From: Patiria miniata
Lineage: Eukaryota > Echinodermata > Asteroidea > Valvatida > Asterinidae
DNA: 64,000 nucleotides
Reading direction: 5' to 3'
Assembly (NCBI RefSeq): GCF_015706575.1
Contig: NW_024037047.1
Coordinates: forward strand, 6,700,632 to 6,764,631
Shown here: positions 32,443 through 45,900 of the stretch, one piece after another
Position numbering within the stretch: position 1 is the first letter of the stretch
How the letters are laid out: each line of letters opens with the position of its first letter
The notes under the pieces: generated by a model
The model's input: only the letters and a program-made list of their open reading frames with translations
Told to the model about the DNA's origin: nothing
The model's database searches: none
Position numbers and translations under genes: made by a program

Positions 32443-34509
32443 AGCAAAGAGTGAAGATGTAAGTGATTTGTAAATGTTATAACGTGAACTGGGCCTGAAT
32501 AAGGATGAGAATCCATGTTTAATTTCATAAACAGTCAGTGAAATTTTCACACAACATTTAAAGGTGCTCTCTCCTTGCTCTTCTTGAGTTTAAACCCCCA
32601 AACAAGATTTTGTTTTTAAATTGCTATTTTTTTGTATCAATACACGTTATTCTCTTGAAAATGAGACATTGACCTCAATCAAAAACAAATTTGCCCACGT
32701 TTAATTGTTGAATAATAATAACTTTACACATTTCAAATTATTTGCTGCCAGACAATAATTTATGCATATCTTTTGTTCGTTATACGTGGTGCAAAAGTAC
32801 CCCCCCCCAAAAAAAAGGCATAATTTTAGAGGGTTGAAAACCGGTATCGAAAATGGAAAACAAATGCAAATTGGGAAACTTGGCTGGGAGAAAAAAAAGA
32901 TGAAAATTGATGATGAAAAAAAGATGAAGTCATGATGACGTTATCACATGACATGTTACGTCATATTAAAGGTGCATTTTTCTACGGCCTATGTCTTCAT
33001 AACTATATTGGTCGAGATCACTCTGCATTTTTCTACTGAACCTGTATGTGCTATCACATGACATAAAAATACAAAAACAAATAGTGGAAAGAGCCCTATG
33101 TTTGTCCACAAACATATACATCTAGTTTTCAGTAAAAATGAAACCATGTCGTATCCTGACAATGATATTAGAATAATCGCATAAACTCTCTGGGGTAGCC
33201 AAGTAGAAGGCAGGGCAAAACTATGAACCCTTAGCATTATAAAGCATGTTATTTTTAACATTGGAAGCAGCAGGTTTTTAAATAAATGTTATGATAAGTG
33301 CTAGTTAGCATGGTTATGAGAGTGTTCTGATTTGTTTTTTGATATAAGTTTTTCGTTTTGCTGAAATATCACAAACCTTTATTGTGATCCGTGGACAAGC
33401 TAAAACAAACGGCGTAAGTGTTCAAAATTCCATAACTGAAAAAGTACATGAGTGATTTGAATGATTCTTTCACTAAAAGTAATATTATTTGGGCTCTCAA
33501 TATCCTAGATCTGGAAAGCGCTACCCACAGAACTTCTTAAAAACAAAAATTATTTTTGATTATTTTTTTTGTTGTTTTACTCTTATTTAGACATTATGAA
33601 TGTCATACTTCAAAGTGTTAAAAAAACCGGTTGACAGGCATTCTTGATTCTTTCTGAAAAAAAAAGAGAACTTTTAAACTGAAATTTCATTTAAATGAAA
33701 AATTGGGGATTTTTTGTTTGTTTTTGTTTTTGTTTAAACATGGAAGTGTAACATAGTTGCCTGTAATGCCTTATGAGATGTGTTTTAGCTTGCAAGGCAG
33801 TTTAAAAAAAAAAAACATCATTGTAACCAGATGTAGCCTATGTAGAATTTTTCGCCTAGGGAATTTGAATGTACCCAAAGGTATATAGAATTTTGTTGCC
33901 AAGGAAAAAAAACCCAAATTTTTCTTTATCTTCAATGATGTTTTTATGTTGACAAATGTAATTTGTATAGGCAGGAAAGGTCATGTTCACCATCATAGAG
34001 CTGTATTATTACATATGTGTGTTTGGGAGTGTGTGTTCACCTATATTCTAATATTCAATTTCGTCCAGCAACATCAATTTAGTGCACTTCCAATGTTTAA
34101 TTTCGTCTTTTGTCATATAATTACAAATTTACATCAAGCAAATTTAAACTATGAGCACACATATTCGTCTAGGGTTATTTGATTTCGTCTCGTCTACGCC
34201 AAACCTTGTTATTTAAAAAGCAAATTCGTCTCATGCAACACAATTGCATTTTGTTCAATTTTGTCATATTCCACAATGATATCTTCAGTTGAAGCCATGG
34301 AGGCCGCTGATAAGAACACATTTTTATTAACGTTTTCTTCTTGTATTTTATCATTAATCATTTTCGTTTGTTAATGTAAATTTGCTTTGATTTGTTGTTC
34401 TTGATAGTATTTACACTTTGTGGTAACTAGTGTGATAAACCCATGCGAATGTTCCGAATTGTGCTCGAGGACACAGGAAAATACTTCAGCACGCACCAGA
34501 CTACTTTAC

Positions 34510-35022
34510 TTAAAGGGAATATACATCATTTCAGAAATGAACTTTTTGGGGGGTCAGAATAATAGATCAAATATTGTTACACTGACATGTTTGAAGTTTT
34601 GGGTTCGAAAAAGCTGGAAAACCAAGAAAAACCAAAAATGTTCAAGTAGTCTGGTTCCCTGACTCCACTAAGATGAAATGGATCAATTTAAAGATGCCAG
34701 AAAATTGTAAGGTAAGGTAACCAGTCTAGCTGGCCTGCACCCGTTCATGAACATGGTACCAATAGCAAACAAAATTTGGACTGAAAAACAATGGTAAATT
34801 TGGAGCAGTAATTGAAAATAGTTGGGTTTTTCCAACGGTGGTCGGCCGACCACCGTTGGAAATCTATACAAAAATACCACTTTTCTTGAAAATGACTTCA
34901 CACCAGATGCCATAATTGTACAGGATTTTTACACTTTCATTACCAACATCCTAGTAAGGTATTTCGTAAAAGTTTGGTAGTTTTGTTTTTCGATGTTTGC
35001 AAATGTTGTATATTCCCTTTAA
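34510..35022. mobile_element. TTAA-type palindrome-centred MITE, copy C
   Basis: TTAA at both ends with aggreeing termini (agggaatataca in, its complement out). A perfect 34-bp palindrome lies at 34829-34862 (left arm core caacggtggtcgg). The right duplication arm has one TTAA at 52917-52920 in the same context, the empty site. Confidence 0.92.
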
Positions 35023-35344
35023 CACAAGTTTTAAAATTGATTGATAGAAGACGAATTTGATCTCTAAATGCTGTCATTCGACTGTAGCTGAGACGAATTC
35101 AATCAGTATCGACGAATATTCTTGACAAGTACGGGACTCACTGGCCAGATTTTGAAATCGAATGATAAATTACTTAATTGGTTTCGGTAAAAACATGTCA
35201 AATTCTTCTCGGACGAAATTGAATATTACAGCTCGTGAATTTGAAAGGATTGGTTTTTTTTTTTCAATAAACGGTTAAATTGTGTGTTAAGGACTATGAG
35301 TGTTAAGCTTCTTCTTTTTCAACAGTATTCTTTTTAATTCAGTA

Positions 35345-36170
35345 TATATATATAGCTTGTTTTCTAGTCATGGAGTTTTAAAGGTAATTGTTTGGCAAGC
35401 CTCTATATAGCTGTTTTTTTCATACTTGTAATGGAATTTTAAGGTTGGAGTAATTGTTTGGCAAGCCTCTATATAGCTGTTTTTTTCATATTTGTAATGC
35501 AATTTTAAGGTTGGAGTAATTGTTTGGCAAGCCTCTATATAGCTGGTTTTTTTTCATACTTGTAATGGAATTTTAAGGTTGGAGTAATTGTTTGGCAAGC
35601 CTCTATATAGCTGTTTTTTTCATACTTGTAATGGAATTTTAAGGTTGGAGTAATTGTTTGGCAAGCCTCTATATAGCTGTTTTTTTCCATACTTGTAATG
35701 GAATTTTAAGGTTGGAGTAATTGTTTGGCAAGCCTCTATATAGCTGTTTTTTTCATACTTGTAATGGAATTTTAAGGTTGGAGTAATTGTTTGGCAAGCC
35801 TCTATAAAGCTGTTTTTTAATATTTGTAATGCAATTTTAAGGTTGGAGTAATTGTTTGGCAAGCTCATAGCTTTCATTTTCATATGTCAAGGAATTTTAA
35901 GGTGTGAGTTATTGTGGCAAGCATATATAGCCTGTTTTTTATGTTTTTCGTGGAATTTTAAGGTTTTAGTAATTCTGTGCCAAGCCTATTGAAAAGTCTA
36001 TATATATATAGAGCTTTTTTCAAATTTGTTACGGAATTTTAGGGTTCGAGTGTATTGTTTAGAAAGCCAGATCCTGTATATGGTTTCTCATATTTGTTAT
36101 TGAATTGTATTTTGAGTAATTCTGTAGCAAGCCCCATACATAGCCCTTTTTCTCTAATTTGTCACGGAAT
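35345..36170 (+). repeat. 66-bp tandem repeat in the left arm
   Basis: The unit contains ttggagtaattgtttggcaa, gcctctatatagctg and cttgtaatggaattttaagg. Starts are spaced 66 bp (for example 35445 and 35511). Units decay toward 36170. The reversed counterpart is at about 52230-52580. Confidence 0.88.
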
Positions 36171-36350
36171 TTTTTTTTTTTATCGATGTACTATACATTT
36201 GTTCTACTTTTTGTCATTGATTTCTTTTCCATGCTTTCGGTGGTTTAACTAAACCAAGTCACACGTTACATGGGAAAAATATACGATTACTCAGAGTAGT
36301 GTTGTAGTGACTGTTGCTAGAATAAATGAATGATACGTTAACTATGTTAA

Positions 36351-36530
36351 CTACAGTCAACCAAAAAAGAAAGTCCCCCCTTCCAATACGTTTTTGTCTA
36401 ACTCAAAAACTACTGAGCACCTCTCGCTCAAATAACGACTAATCAGTACAGAAATTCCTTAGCAATCCAGCCATACTCTCTATTTGGCCCAAAACAGTGA
36501 TAATGTGCACGAATTTATATAGACTTTCCA
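36351..36530 (+). mobile_element. Left half of the fold-back MITE seen at 2411-2876
   Basis: It shares caaccaaaaaagaaagtcc, gtctaactcaaaaactactg and acagaaattccttagcaatc with the intron 2 element. The right half is absent. Confidence 0.75.
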
Positions 36531-36546
36531 AACTGAATTACTCAAA

Positions 36547-36628
36547 CCTTAAAATTCCATTACAAATACGAAAAAACAAGCTGTAATAATACAGCTTGTT
36601 TTTTCGTATTTGTAATGGAATTTTAAGG
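36547..36628. repeat. Perfect 39-bp hairpin
   Basis: Arms at 36547-36585 and 36590-36628 with a 4-base loop. The arm sequence (taatggaattttaagg) is the 66-bp tandem repeat unit, here in both orientations. Confidence 0.9.
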
Positions 36629-36629
36629 A

Positions 36630-36950
36630 TTAACCATAACATTTGACACAACACGTTTAAAAATTGATGTGAACCGTGGAAGAATACATTTAATATGATT
36701 AAAGGAAAGAAGTGCTTAGAATTACGAAAAATTCCTTTCTACAAGAGGGCGCCCTACACAACCGCTGATCAGCACCGTAAACACTTTTAAACAAAAATAC
36801 AACACTCTAGGGTTGTTGAGACGATAACTCAAGAACAACATATCACTTTGGATTGAAATTGCGAACATTTATTACCATAAGATTTGTCACAACCCGTTTG
36901 AAAATTGACGTGAACCGTGGAAGAATACATTTAATATGATTTAAAGAAAA
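36630..36950 (+). repeat. Direct duplication bordering the satellite
   Basis: A segment of about 70 bp with gtgaaccgtggaagaataca and tttaatatgatt occurs at 36630-36700 and 36876-36946. The satellite begins right after the second copy. Confidence 0.75.
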
Positions 36951-36954
36951 TAGG

Positions 36955-39900
36955 CCAAATCTTTGAAATCTTTGAAATCATGGCAGTCGCAATATTGTAT
37001 GATACTCTCTTTGCATCCATATTCATTTCTGCGTCGTTTGGAAAAAAAGTCATTTTTTGGGCCAAATTTGATGAAAAATGTAAGACTAACCCCTTGCAAT
37101 TTTTTTCAATTTTGGTCAAAAAATGAAATTGCGCCAAACTTCCAAGAAAGATGCCCAAGGAACCCTAGAAGACATTCCAACTCGATATCTAGACAGATGT
37201 GCCCTTAGACAGGAACAATGCGTCGAAAACTTGAGTCAAAATCAGTGGAAAATATGATTTTTTTTCTCAATAAATCGAAAATTTGTAACCAAATCTTTGA
37301 AATAATGGCAGTCTGAATACGGTATGATACTCTCCTTGCATGAAAAGTCATTTCTGCGTCGTTTGGAGAAAAGTCATTTTTTGGCCAAATTTGATGAAAA
37401 ATGTAAGGCTAACCTCTTGCATTTTTTTTCAATTTTGGCCAAAAAATGAAATTGCGCCAAACTTCCAGGAAAGATGCCCAAGGAACCCTAGAAGACATTC
37501 CAACTCGATTTCTGGACAGATGTGCCCTTAGACAGGAACAATGCATCGAAAATTTGAGTCAAAATCAGTGAAAAATATGATTTTTTTTTTTCTCAATAAC
37601 TCGATTGTTTGTGACCAAATCTTTGAAATTATGACAGTCTGAATATTGTATGATGCTCTCCTTGCAACAAAAGTCATTTCTGCGTCGTTTGGAGAAAAGT
37701 CAATTTTTGGCCAAATTTGATGAAAAATGTATGGCTAACCTTTTGCAATTTTTTTCAATTTTGGCCAAAAAATGAAATTGCGCCAAACTTCCAGGAAAAA
37801 TCCCCAAGGAACCCTAGAAGACATTCCAACTCGATTTCTGGACAGATATGCCGTTAGACAGGAACAATGCATCGAAAATTTAAGTCAAAATCAGTGAAAA
37901 ATGTGATTTTATTTCTCAATAACTCGATTGTTTGTCACCAAATCTTTGAAATTATGACAGTCTGAATATTGTATGATGCACTCCTTGCATCAGCAGGCAT
38001 TTCTGCGTCGTTTGGAGAAAAGTCATTTTTTGGCCAAATTTGATAGAAAATGTAAGGCTAACCCCTTGCAATTTTTTTCAATTTTGGCCAAAAAATGAAA
38101 TTGCACCAAACTTCGAGGAAAGATGCCCAAGGAACCCTAGAAGACATTCCAACTCGATTTCTGGACAGATGTGCCGTTAGACAGGAACAATGCATCGAAA
38201 ATTTGAGTCAAAATCAGTGGAAAATATGATTTTTTTTCTCAATAACTCGATTGTTTGTGACCAAATCTTTGAAATTTTTATGACAGTCTGAATATTGTAT
38301 GATGCTCTCCTTGCATCAAGAGGCATTGCTGCGTCGTTTGGAGAAAAGTCTTTTTTTTGGCCAAATTTGATGGAAAATGTAAGGCTAACCCCTTGCAATT
38401 TTTTTCAATTTTGGCCAAAAAAATGAAATTGCGCCAAACTTCCAGGAAAGATGCCCAAGGAACACTAGCAGTCATTCCATTTCGATTTCTGTACAGATGT
38501 GCCGTTATACAGGAAGAAATTTGAGTCAAAATCAGTGAAAAATATGATTTTTTTTCACAATAACTCGATTCTTTGTGACCAAATCTTTGAAATTATGACA
38601 GTCTGAATATTGTATGATGCTCTCCTTGCATCAAGAGGCATTGCTGCGTCGTTTGGAGAAAAGTCATTTTTTGGCCAAATTTGATGGAAAATGTAAGGCT
38701 AACCCCTTGCAATTTTTTTCAATTTTGGCCAAAAAAATGAAATTGCTCCAAACTTCCAGGAAAGATGCCCAAGGAACACTAGCAGTCATTCCATTTCGAT
38801 TTCTGGACAGATGTGCCCTTAGACAGGAAGAAATTTGAGTCACAACCAGTGAAAAATATGATTTTTTTTCTCAATAACTCGATTGTTTGTCACCAAATCT
38901 TTGAAATTATGACAGTCTGAATATTGTATGATGCTCTCCTTGCAACAAAAGGCATTTCTGCGTCGTTTGGAGAAAAGTCAATTTTTGGCCAAATTTGATG
39001 AAAAATGTAAGGCTAACCCCTTGCAATTTTTTTCAATTTTGGCCAAAAAATGAAATTGCGCCAAACTTCCAGGAAAGATGCCCAAGGAACCCTAGAAGAC
39101 ATTCCAACTCGATTTCTGGACAGATGTGCTGTTAGACAGGAAGAATGCATCAAAAATTTGAGTCAATCAGTGAAAAATATGATTTTTTTTTTCTCAATAA
39201 ATCGATTATTTGTGACCAAATCTTTAAAATTATGGCAGTCTGAATATTGTATGATACTCTCCTTTCATCAAAAGTCATTTCTGCGTCGTTTGGAGAAAAG
39301 TCATTTTTTGGCCAAATTTGATGGAAAATGTAAGGCTAACCCCTTGCAATTTTTTCAATTTTGGCCTAAAAATGAAATTGCGCCAAACTTCCAGGAAAGA
39401 TGCCCAAGGAACCCTAGAAGACATTCCAACTCGATATCTAGACAGATGTGCCGTTAGACAGGAACAATGCGTCGAAAACTTGAGTCAAAATCAGTGAAAA
39501 ATATGATTTTTTTTCACAATAACTCTATTGTTTGTGACTAAATCTTTGAAATTATGACAGTCTGAATATTGTATGATGCTCTCCTTGCATCAAGAGGCAT
39601 TGCTGCGTCGTTTGGAGAAAAGTCATTTTTTGGCCAAATTTGATGGAAAATGTAAGGCTAACCCCTTGCAATTTTTTTCAATTTTGGCCAAAAAAATGAA
39701 ATTGCTCCAAACTTCCAGGAAAGATGCCCAAGGAACACTAGCAGTCATTCCATTTCGATTTCTGGACAGATGTGCCCTTAGACAGGAAGAAATTTGAGTC
39801 ACAATCAGTGAAAAATATGATTTTTTTTCTCAATAACTCGATTGTTTGTCACCAAATCTTTGAAATTATGACAGTCTGAATATTGTATGATGCTCTCCTT

Positions 39901-42900
39901 GCAACAAAAGGCATTTCTGCGTCGTTTGGAGAAAAGTCAATTTTTGGCCAAATTTGATGAAAAATGTAAGGCTAACCCCTTGCAATTTTTTTCAATTTTG
40001 GCCAAAAAATGAAATTGCGCCAAACTTCCAGGAAAGATGCCCAAGGAACCCTAGAAGACATTCCAACTCGATTTCTGGACAGATGTGCTGTTAGACAGGA
40101 AGAATGCATCAAAAATTTGAGTCAATCAGTGAAAAATATGATTTTTTTCTCAATAAATCGATTATTTGTGACCAAATCTTTAAAATTATGACAGTCTGAA
40201 TATTGTATGATACTCTCCTTTCATCAAAAGTCATTTCTGCGTCGTTTGGAGAAAAGTCATTTTTTGGCCAAATTTGATGGAAAATGTAAGGCTAACCCCT
40301 TGCAATTTTTTCAATTTTGGCCTAAAAATGAAATTGCGCCAAACTTCCAGGAAAGATGCCCAAGGAACCCTAGAAGACATTCCAACTCGATATCTAGACA
40401 GATGTGCCGTTAGACAGGAACAATGCGTCGAAAACTTGAGTCAAAATCAGTGGAAAATATGATTTTTTTTCTCAATAACTCTATTGTTTGTGACTAAATC
40501 TTTGAAATTATGACAGTCTGAATATTGTATGATGCTCTCCTTGCAACAAAAGTCATTTCTGCGTCGTTTGGAGAAAAGTCATTTTTTGGCCAAATTTGAT
40601 GAAAAATGTAAGGCTAACCCCTTGCAATTGTTTCAATTTTGGCCTAAAAATGAAATTGCGCCAAACTTCCAGGAAAGATGCCCAAGGAACCCTAGAAGAC
40701 ATTCCAACTCGATATCTAGACAGATGTGCCCTTAGACAGGAACAATGCGTCGAAAACTTGAGTCAAAATAAGTGGAAAATATGACTTTCTTTCTCAATAA
40801 ATCGAAAATTTGTAACCAAATCTTTGAAATAATGGCAGTCTGAATACGGTATGATACTCTCCTTGCATGAAAAGTCATTTCTGCGTCGTTTGGAGAAAAG
40901 TCATTTTTTGGCCAAATTTGATGAAAAATGTAAGGCTAACCTCTTGCATTTTTTTTCAATTTTGGCCAAAAAATGAAATTGCGCCAAACTTCCAGGAAAG
41001 ATGCCCAAGGAACCCTAGAAGACATTCCAACTCGATTTCTGGACAGATGTGCCCTTAGACAGGAACAATGGATCGAAAATTTGAGTCAAAATCAGTGAAA
41101 AATATGATTTTTTTTTTCTCAATAACTCGATTGTTTGTGACCAAATCTTTGAAATTATGACAGTCTGAATATTGTATGATGCTCTCCTTGCAACAAAAGT
41201 CATTTCTGCGTCGTTTGGAGAAAAGTCAATTTTTGGCCAAATTTGATGAAAAATGTAAGGCTAACCTTTTGCAATTTTTTTCAATTTTGGCCAAAAAATG
41301 AAATTGCGCCAAACTTCCAGGAAAAATCCCCAAGGAACCCTAGAAGACATTCCAACTCGATTTCTGGACAGATATGCCGTTAGACAGGAACAATGCATCG
41401 AAAATTTAAGTCAAAATCAGTGAAAAATGTGATTTTATTTCTCAATAACTCGATTGTTTGTGACCAAATCTTTGAAATTATGACAGTCTGAATATTGTAT
41501 GATGCACTCCTTGCATCAGCAGGCATTTCTGCGTCGTTTGGAGAAAAGTCATTTTTTGGCCAAATTTGATAGAAAATGTAAGGCTAACCCCTTGCAATTT
41601 TTTTCAATTTTGGCCAAAAAATGAAATTTCACCAAACTTCGAGGAAAGATGCCCAAGGAACCCTAGAAGACATTCCAACTCGATTTCTGGACAGATGTGC
41701 CGTTAGACAGGAACAATGCATCGAAAATTTGAGTCAAAATCAGTTGAAAATATGATTTTTTTTCTCAATAACTCGATTGTTTGTGACCAAATCTTTGAAA
41801 TTATGACAGTCTGAATATTGTATGATGCTCTCCTTGCATCAAGAGGCATTGCTGCGTCGTTTGGAGAAAAGTCATTTTTTGGCCAAATTTGATGGAAAAT
41901 GTAAGGCTAACCCCTTGCAATTTTTTCAATTTTGGCCAAAAAAATGAAATTGCGCCAAACTTCCAGGAAAGATGCCCAAGGAACACTAGCAGTCATTCCA
42001 TTTCGATTTCTGGACAGATGTGCCGTTAGACAGGAAGAAATTTGAGTCAAAATCAGTGAAAAATATGATTTTTTTTCACAATAACTCGATTGTTTGTGAC
42101 CAAATCTTTGAAAATATGACAGTCTGAATATTGTATGATGCTCTCCTTGCATCAAGAGGCATTGCTGCGTCGTTTGGAGAAAAGTCATTTTTTGGCCAAA
42201 TTTGATGAAAAATGTAAGGTTAACCCCTTGCAATTTTTTTCAATTTTGGCCAAAAAATGAAATTGCGCCAAACTTCCAGGAAAGATTCCCAAGGAACCCT
42301 AGAAGACATTCCAACTCGATTTCTGGACAGATGTGCCGTTAGAAAGGAAGAATGCATCAAAAATTTGAGTCAATCAGTGAAAAATATGATTTTTTTTCTC
42401 AATAAATCGATTGTTTGTGACCAAATCTTTGAAATTATGACAGTCTGAATATTGTATGATGCTCTCCTTGCAACAAAAGTCATTTTCTGCGTCGTTTGGA
42501 GAAAAGTCAATTTTTGACCAAATTTGATGAAAAATGTAAGGCTAACCCCTTGCAATTTTTTTCAATTTTGGCCAAAAAATGAAATTGCGCCAAACTTCCA
42601 GGAAAGATGCCCAAGGAACCCTAGAAGACATTCCAACTCGATTTCTGGACAGATGTGCTGTTAGACAGGAAGAATGCATCAAAAATTTGAGTCAATCAGT
42701 GAAAAATATGATTTTTTTTTCTCAATAAATCGATTATTTGTCACCAAATCTTTAAAATTATGGCAGTCTGAATATTGTATGATACTCTCCTTTCATCAAA
42801 AGTCATTTCTGCGTCGTTTGGAGAAAAGTCATTTTTTGGCCAAATTTGATGGAAAATGTAAGGCTAACCCCTTGCAATTTTTTCAATTTTGGCCTAAAAA

Positions 42901-45900
42901 TGAAATTGCGCCAAACTTCCAGGAAAGATGCCCAAGGAACCCTAGAAGACATTCCAACTCGATATCTAGACAGATGTGCCGTTAGACAGGAACAATTTGT
43001 CGAAAACTTGAGTCAAAATCAGTGGAAAATATGATTTTTTTATCAATAACTCGATTGTTTGTGACTAAATCTTTGAAATTATGACAGTCTGAATATTGTA
43101 TGATGCTCTCCTTGCAACAAAAGTCATTTCTGCGTCGTTTGGAGAAAAGTCATTTTTTGGCCAAATTTGATGAAAAATGTAAGGCTAACCCCTTGCAATT
43201 GTTTCAATTTTGGCCTAAAAATGAAATTGCGCCAAACTTCCAGGAAAGATGCCCAAGGAACCCTAGAAGACATTCCAACTCGATATCTAGACAGATGTGC
43301 CCTTAGACAGGAACAATGCGTCGAAAACTTGAGTCAAAATCAGTGGAAAATATGACTTTCTTTCTCATTAAATCGAAAATTTGTAACCAAATCTTTGAAA
43401 TTATGGCAGTCTGAATACGGTATGATACTCTCCTTGCATGAAAAGTCATTTCTGCGTCGTTTGGAGAAAAGTAATTTTTTGGCCAAAATTGATGAAAAAT
43501 GTAAGGCTAACCTCTTGCATTTTTTTTTCAATTTTGGCCAAAAAATAAAATTGCGCCAAACTTCCAGGAAAGATGCCCAAGGAACCCTAGAAGACATTCC
43601 AACTCGATTTCTGGACAGATGTGCCCTTAGACAGGAACAATGCATCGAAAATTTGAGTCAAAATCAGTGAAAAATATGATTTTTTTTTTTCTCAATAACT
43701 CGATTGTTTGTGACCAAATCTTTGAAATTATGACAGTCTGAATATTGTATGATGCTCTCCTTGCAACAAAAGTCATTTCTGCGTCGTTTGGAGAAAAGTC
43801 AATTTTTGGCCAAATTTGATGAAAAATGTAAGGCTAACCCCTTGCAATTTTTTTCAATTTTGGCCAAAAAATGAAATTGCGCCAAACTTCCAGGAAAAAT
43901 CCCCAAGGAACCCTAGAAGACATTCCAACTCGATTTCTGGACAGATATGCCGTTAGACAGGAACAATGCATCGAAAATTTGAGTCAAAATCAGTGAAAAA
44001 TGTGATTTTATTTCTCAATAACTCGATTGTTTGTCACCAAATCTTTGAAATTATGACAGTCTGAATATTGTATGATGCACTCCTTGCATCAGCAGGCATT
44101 TCTGCGTCGTTTGGAGAAAAGTCATTTTTTGGCCAAATTTGATAGAAAATGTAAGGCTAACCCCTTGCAATTTTTTTTCAATTTTGGCCAAAAAATGAAA
44201 TTGCACCAAACTTCGAGGAAAGATGCCCAAGGAACCCTAGAAGACATTCCAACTCGATTTCTGGACAGATGTGCCGTTAGACAGGAACAATGCATCGAAA
44301 ATTTGAGTCAAAATCAGTGGAAAATATGATTTTTTTTCTCAATAACTCGATTGTTTGTGACCAAATCTTTGAAATTTTTATGACAGTCTGAATATTGTAT
44401 GATGCTCTCCTTGCATCAAGAGGCATTGCTGCGTCGTTTGGAGAAAAGTCATTTTTTGGCCAAATTTGATGGAAAATGTAAGGCTAACCCCTTGCAATTT
44501 TTTTCAATTTTGGCCAAAAAATGAAATTGCGCCAAACTTCCAGGAAAGATGCCCAAGGAACACTAGCAGTCATTCCATTTCGATTTCTGTACAGATGTGC
44601 CGTTATACAGGAAGAAATTTGAGTCAAAATCAGTGAAAAATATGATTTTTTTTCACAATAACTCGATTCTTTGTGACCAAATCTTTGAAATTATGACAGT
44701 CTGAATATTGTATGATGCTCTCCTTGCATCAAGAGGCATTGCTGCGTCGTTTGGAGAAAAGTCATTTTTTGGCCAAATTTGATGGAAAATGTAAGGCTAA
44801 CCCCTTGCAATTTTTTTCAATTTTGGCCAAAAAAATGAAATTGCTCCAAACTTCCAGGAAAGATGCCCAAGGAACACTAGCAGTCATTCCATTTCGATTT
44901 CTGGACAGATGTGCCCTTAGACAGGAAGAAATTTGAGTCACAATCAGTGAAAAATATGATTTTTTTTTCTCAATAACTCGATTGTTTGTGACCAAATCTT
45001 TGAAATTATGACAGTCTGAATATTGTATTATGCTCTCCTTGCAACAAAAGGCATTTCTGCGTCGTTTGGAGAAAAGTCAATTTTTGGCCAAATTTGATGA
45101 AAAATGTAAGGCTAAGCCCTTGCAATTTTTTTCAATTTTGGCCAAAAAATGAAATTGCGCCAAACTTCCAGGAAAGATGCCCAAGGAACCCTAGAAGACA
45201 TTCCAACTCGATTTCTGGACAGATGTGCTGTTAGACAGGAAGAATGCATCAAAAATTTGAGTCAATCAGTGAAAAATATGATTTTTTTCTCAATAAATCG
45301 ATTATTTGTGACCAAATCTTTGAAATTATGGCAGTCTGAATATTGTATGATACTCTCCTTTCATCAAAAGTCATTTTCTGCGTCGTTTGGAGAAAAGTCA
45401 TTTTTTGGCCAAATTTGATGGAAAATGTAAGGCTAACCCCTTGCAATTTTTTCAATTTTGGCCTAAAAATGAAATTGCGCCAAACTTCCAGGAAAGATGC
45501 CCAAGGAACCCTAGAAGACATTCCAACTCGATATCTAGACAGATGTGCCGTTAGACAGGAACAATGCGTCGAAAACTTGAGTCAAAATCAGTGGAAAATA
45601 TGATTTTTTTTTCTCAATAACTCTATTGTTTGTGACTAAATCTTTGAAATTATGACAGTCTGAATATTGTATGATGCTCTCCTTGCAACAAAAGTCATTT
45701 CTGCGTCGTTTGGAGAAAAGTCATTTTTTGGCCAAATTTGATGAAAAATGTAAGGCTAACCCCTTGCAATTGTTTCAATTTTGGCCTAAAAATGAAATTG
45801 CGCCAAACTTCCAGGAAAGATGCCCAAGGAACCCTAGAAGACATTCCAACTCGATATCTAGACAGATGTGCCCATAGACAGGAACAATGCGTCGAAAACT

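Larger units (their letters stand above)
30890..36303 (+). repeat. Left arm of large inverted duplication
   Basis: It is homologous, as reverse complement, to 52055-56087. Corresponding landmarks are the intron segment 30892-31000, exon 22, exon 23, the gcagtcaatata...gagtgaagac stretch, the 33946-34182 region and the tandem repeat 35345-36170. In short stretches compared by eye about nine bases in ten agree. It is longer than the other arm because of inserted MITEs. Confidence 0.9.

Noticed and set aside
33281..33286. AATAAA as the gene's polyadenylation signal
   Set aside because: Plausible but not conserved in the matching place of the right arm and no downstream element is clear.
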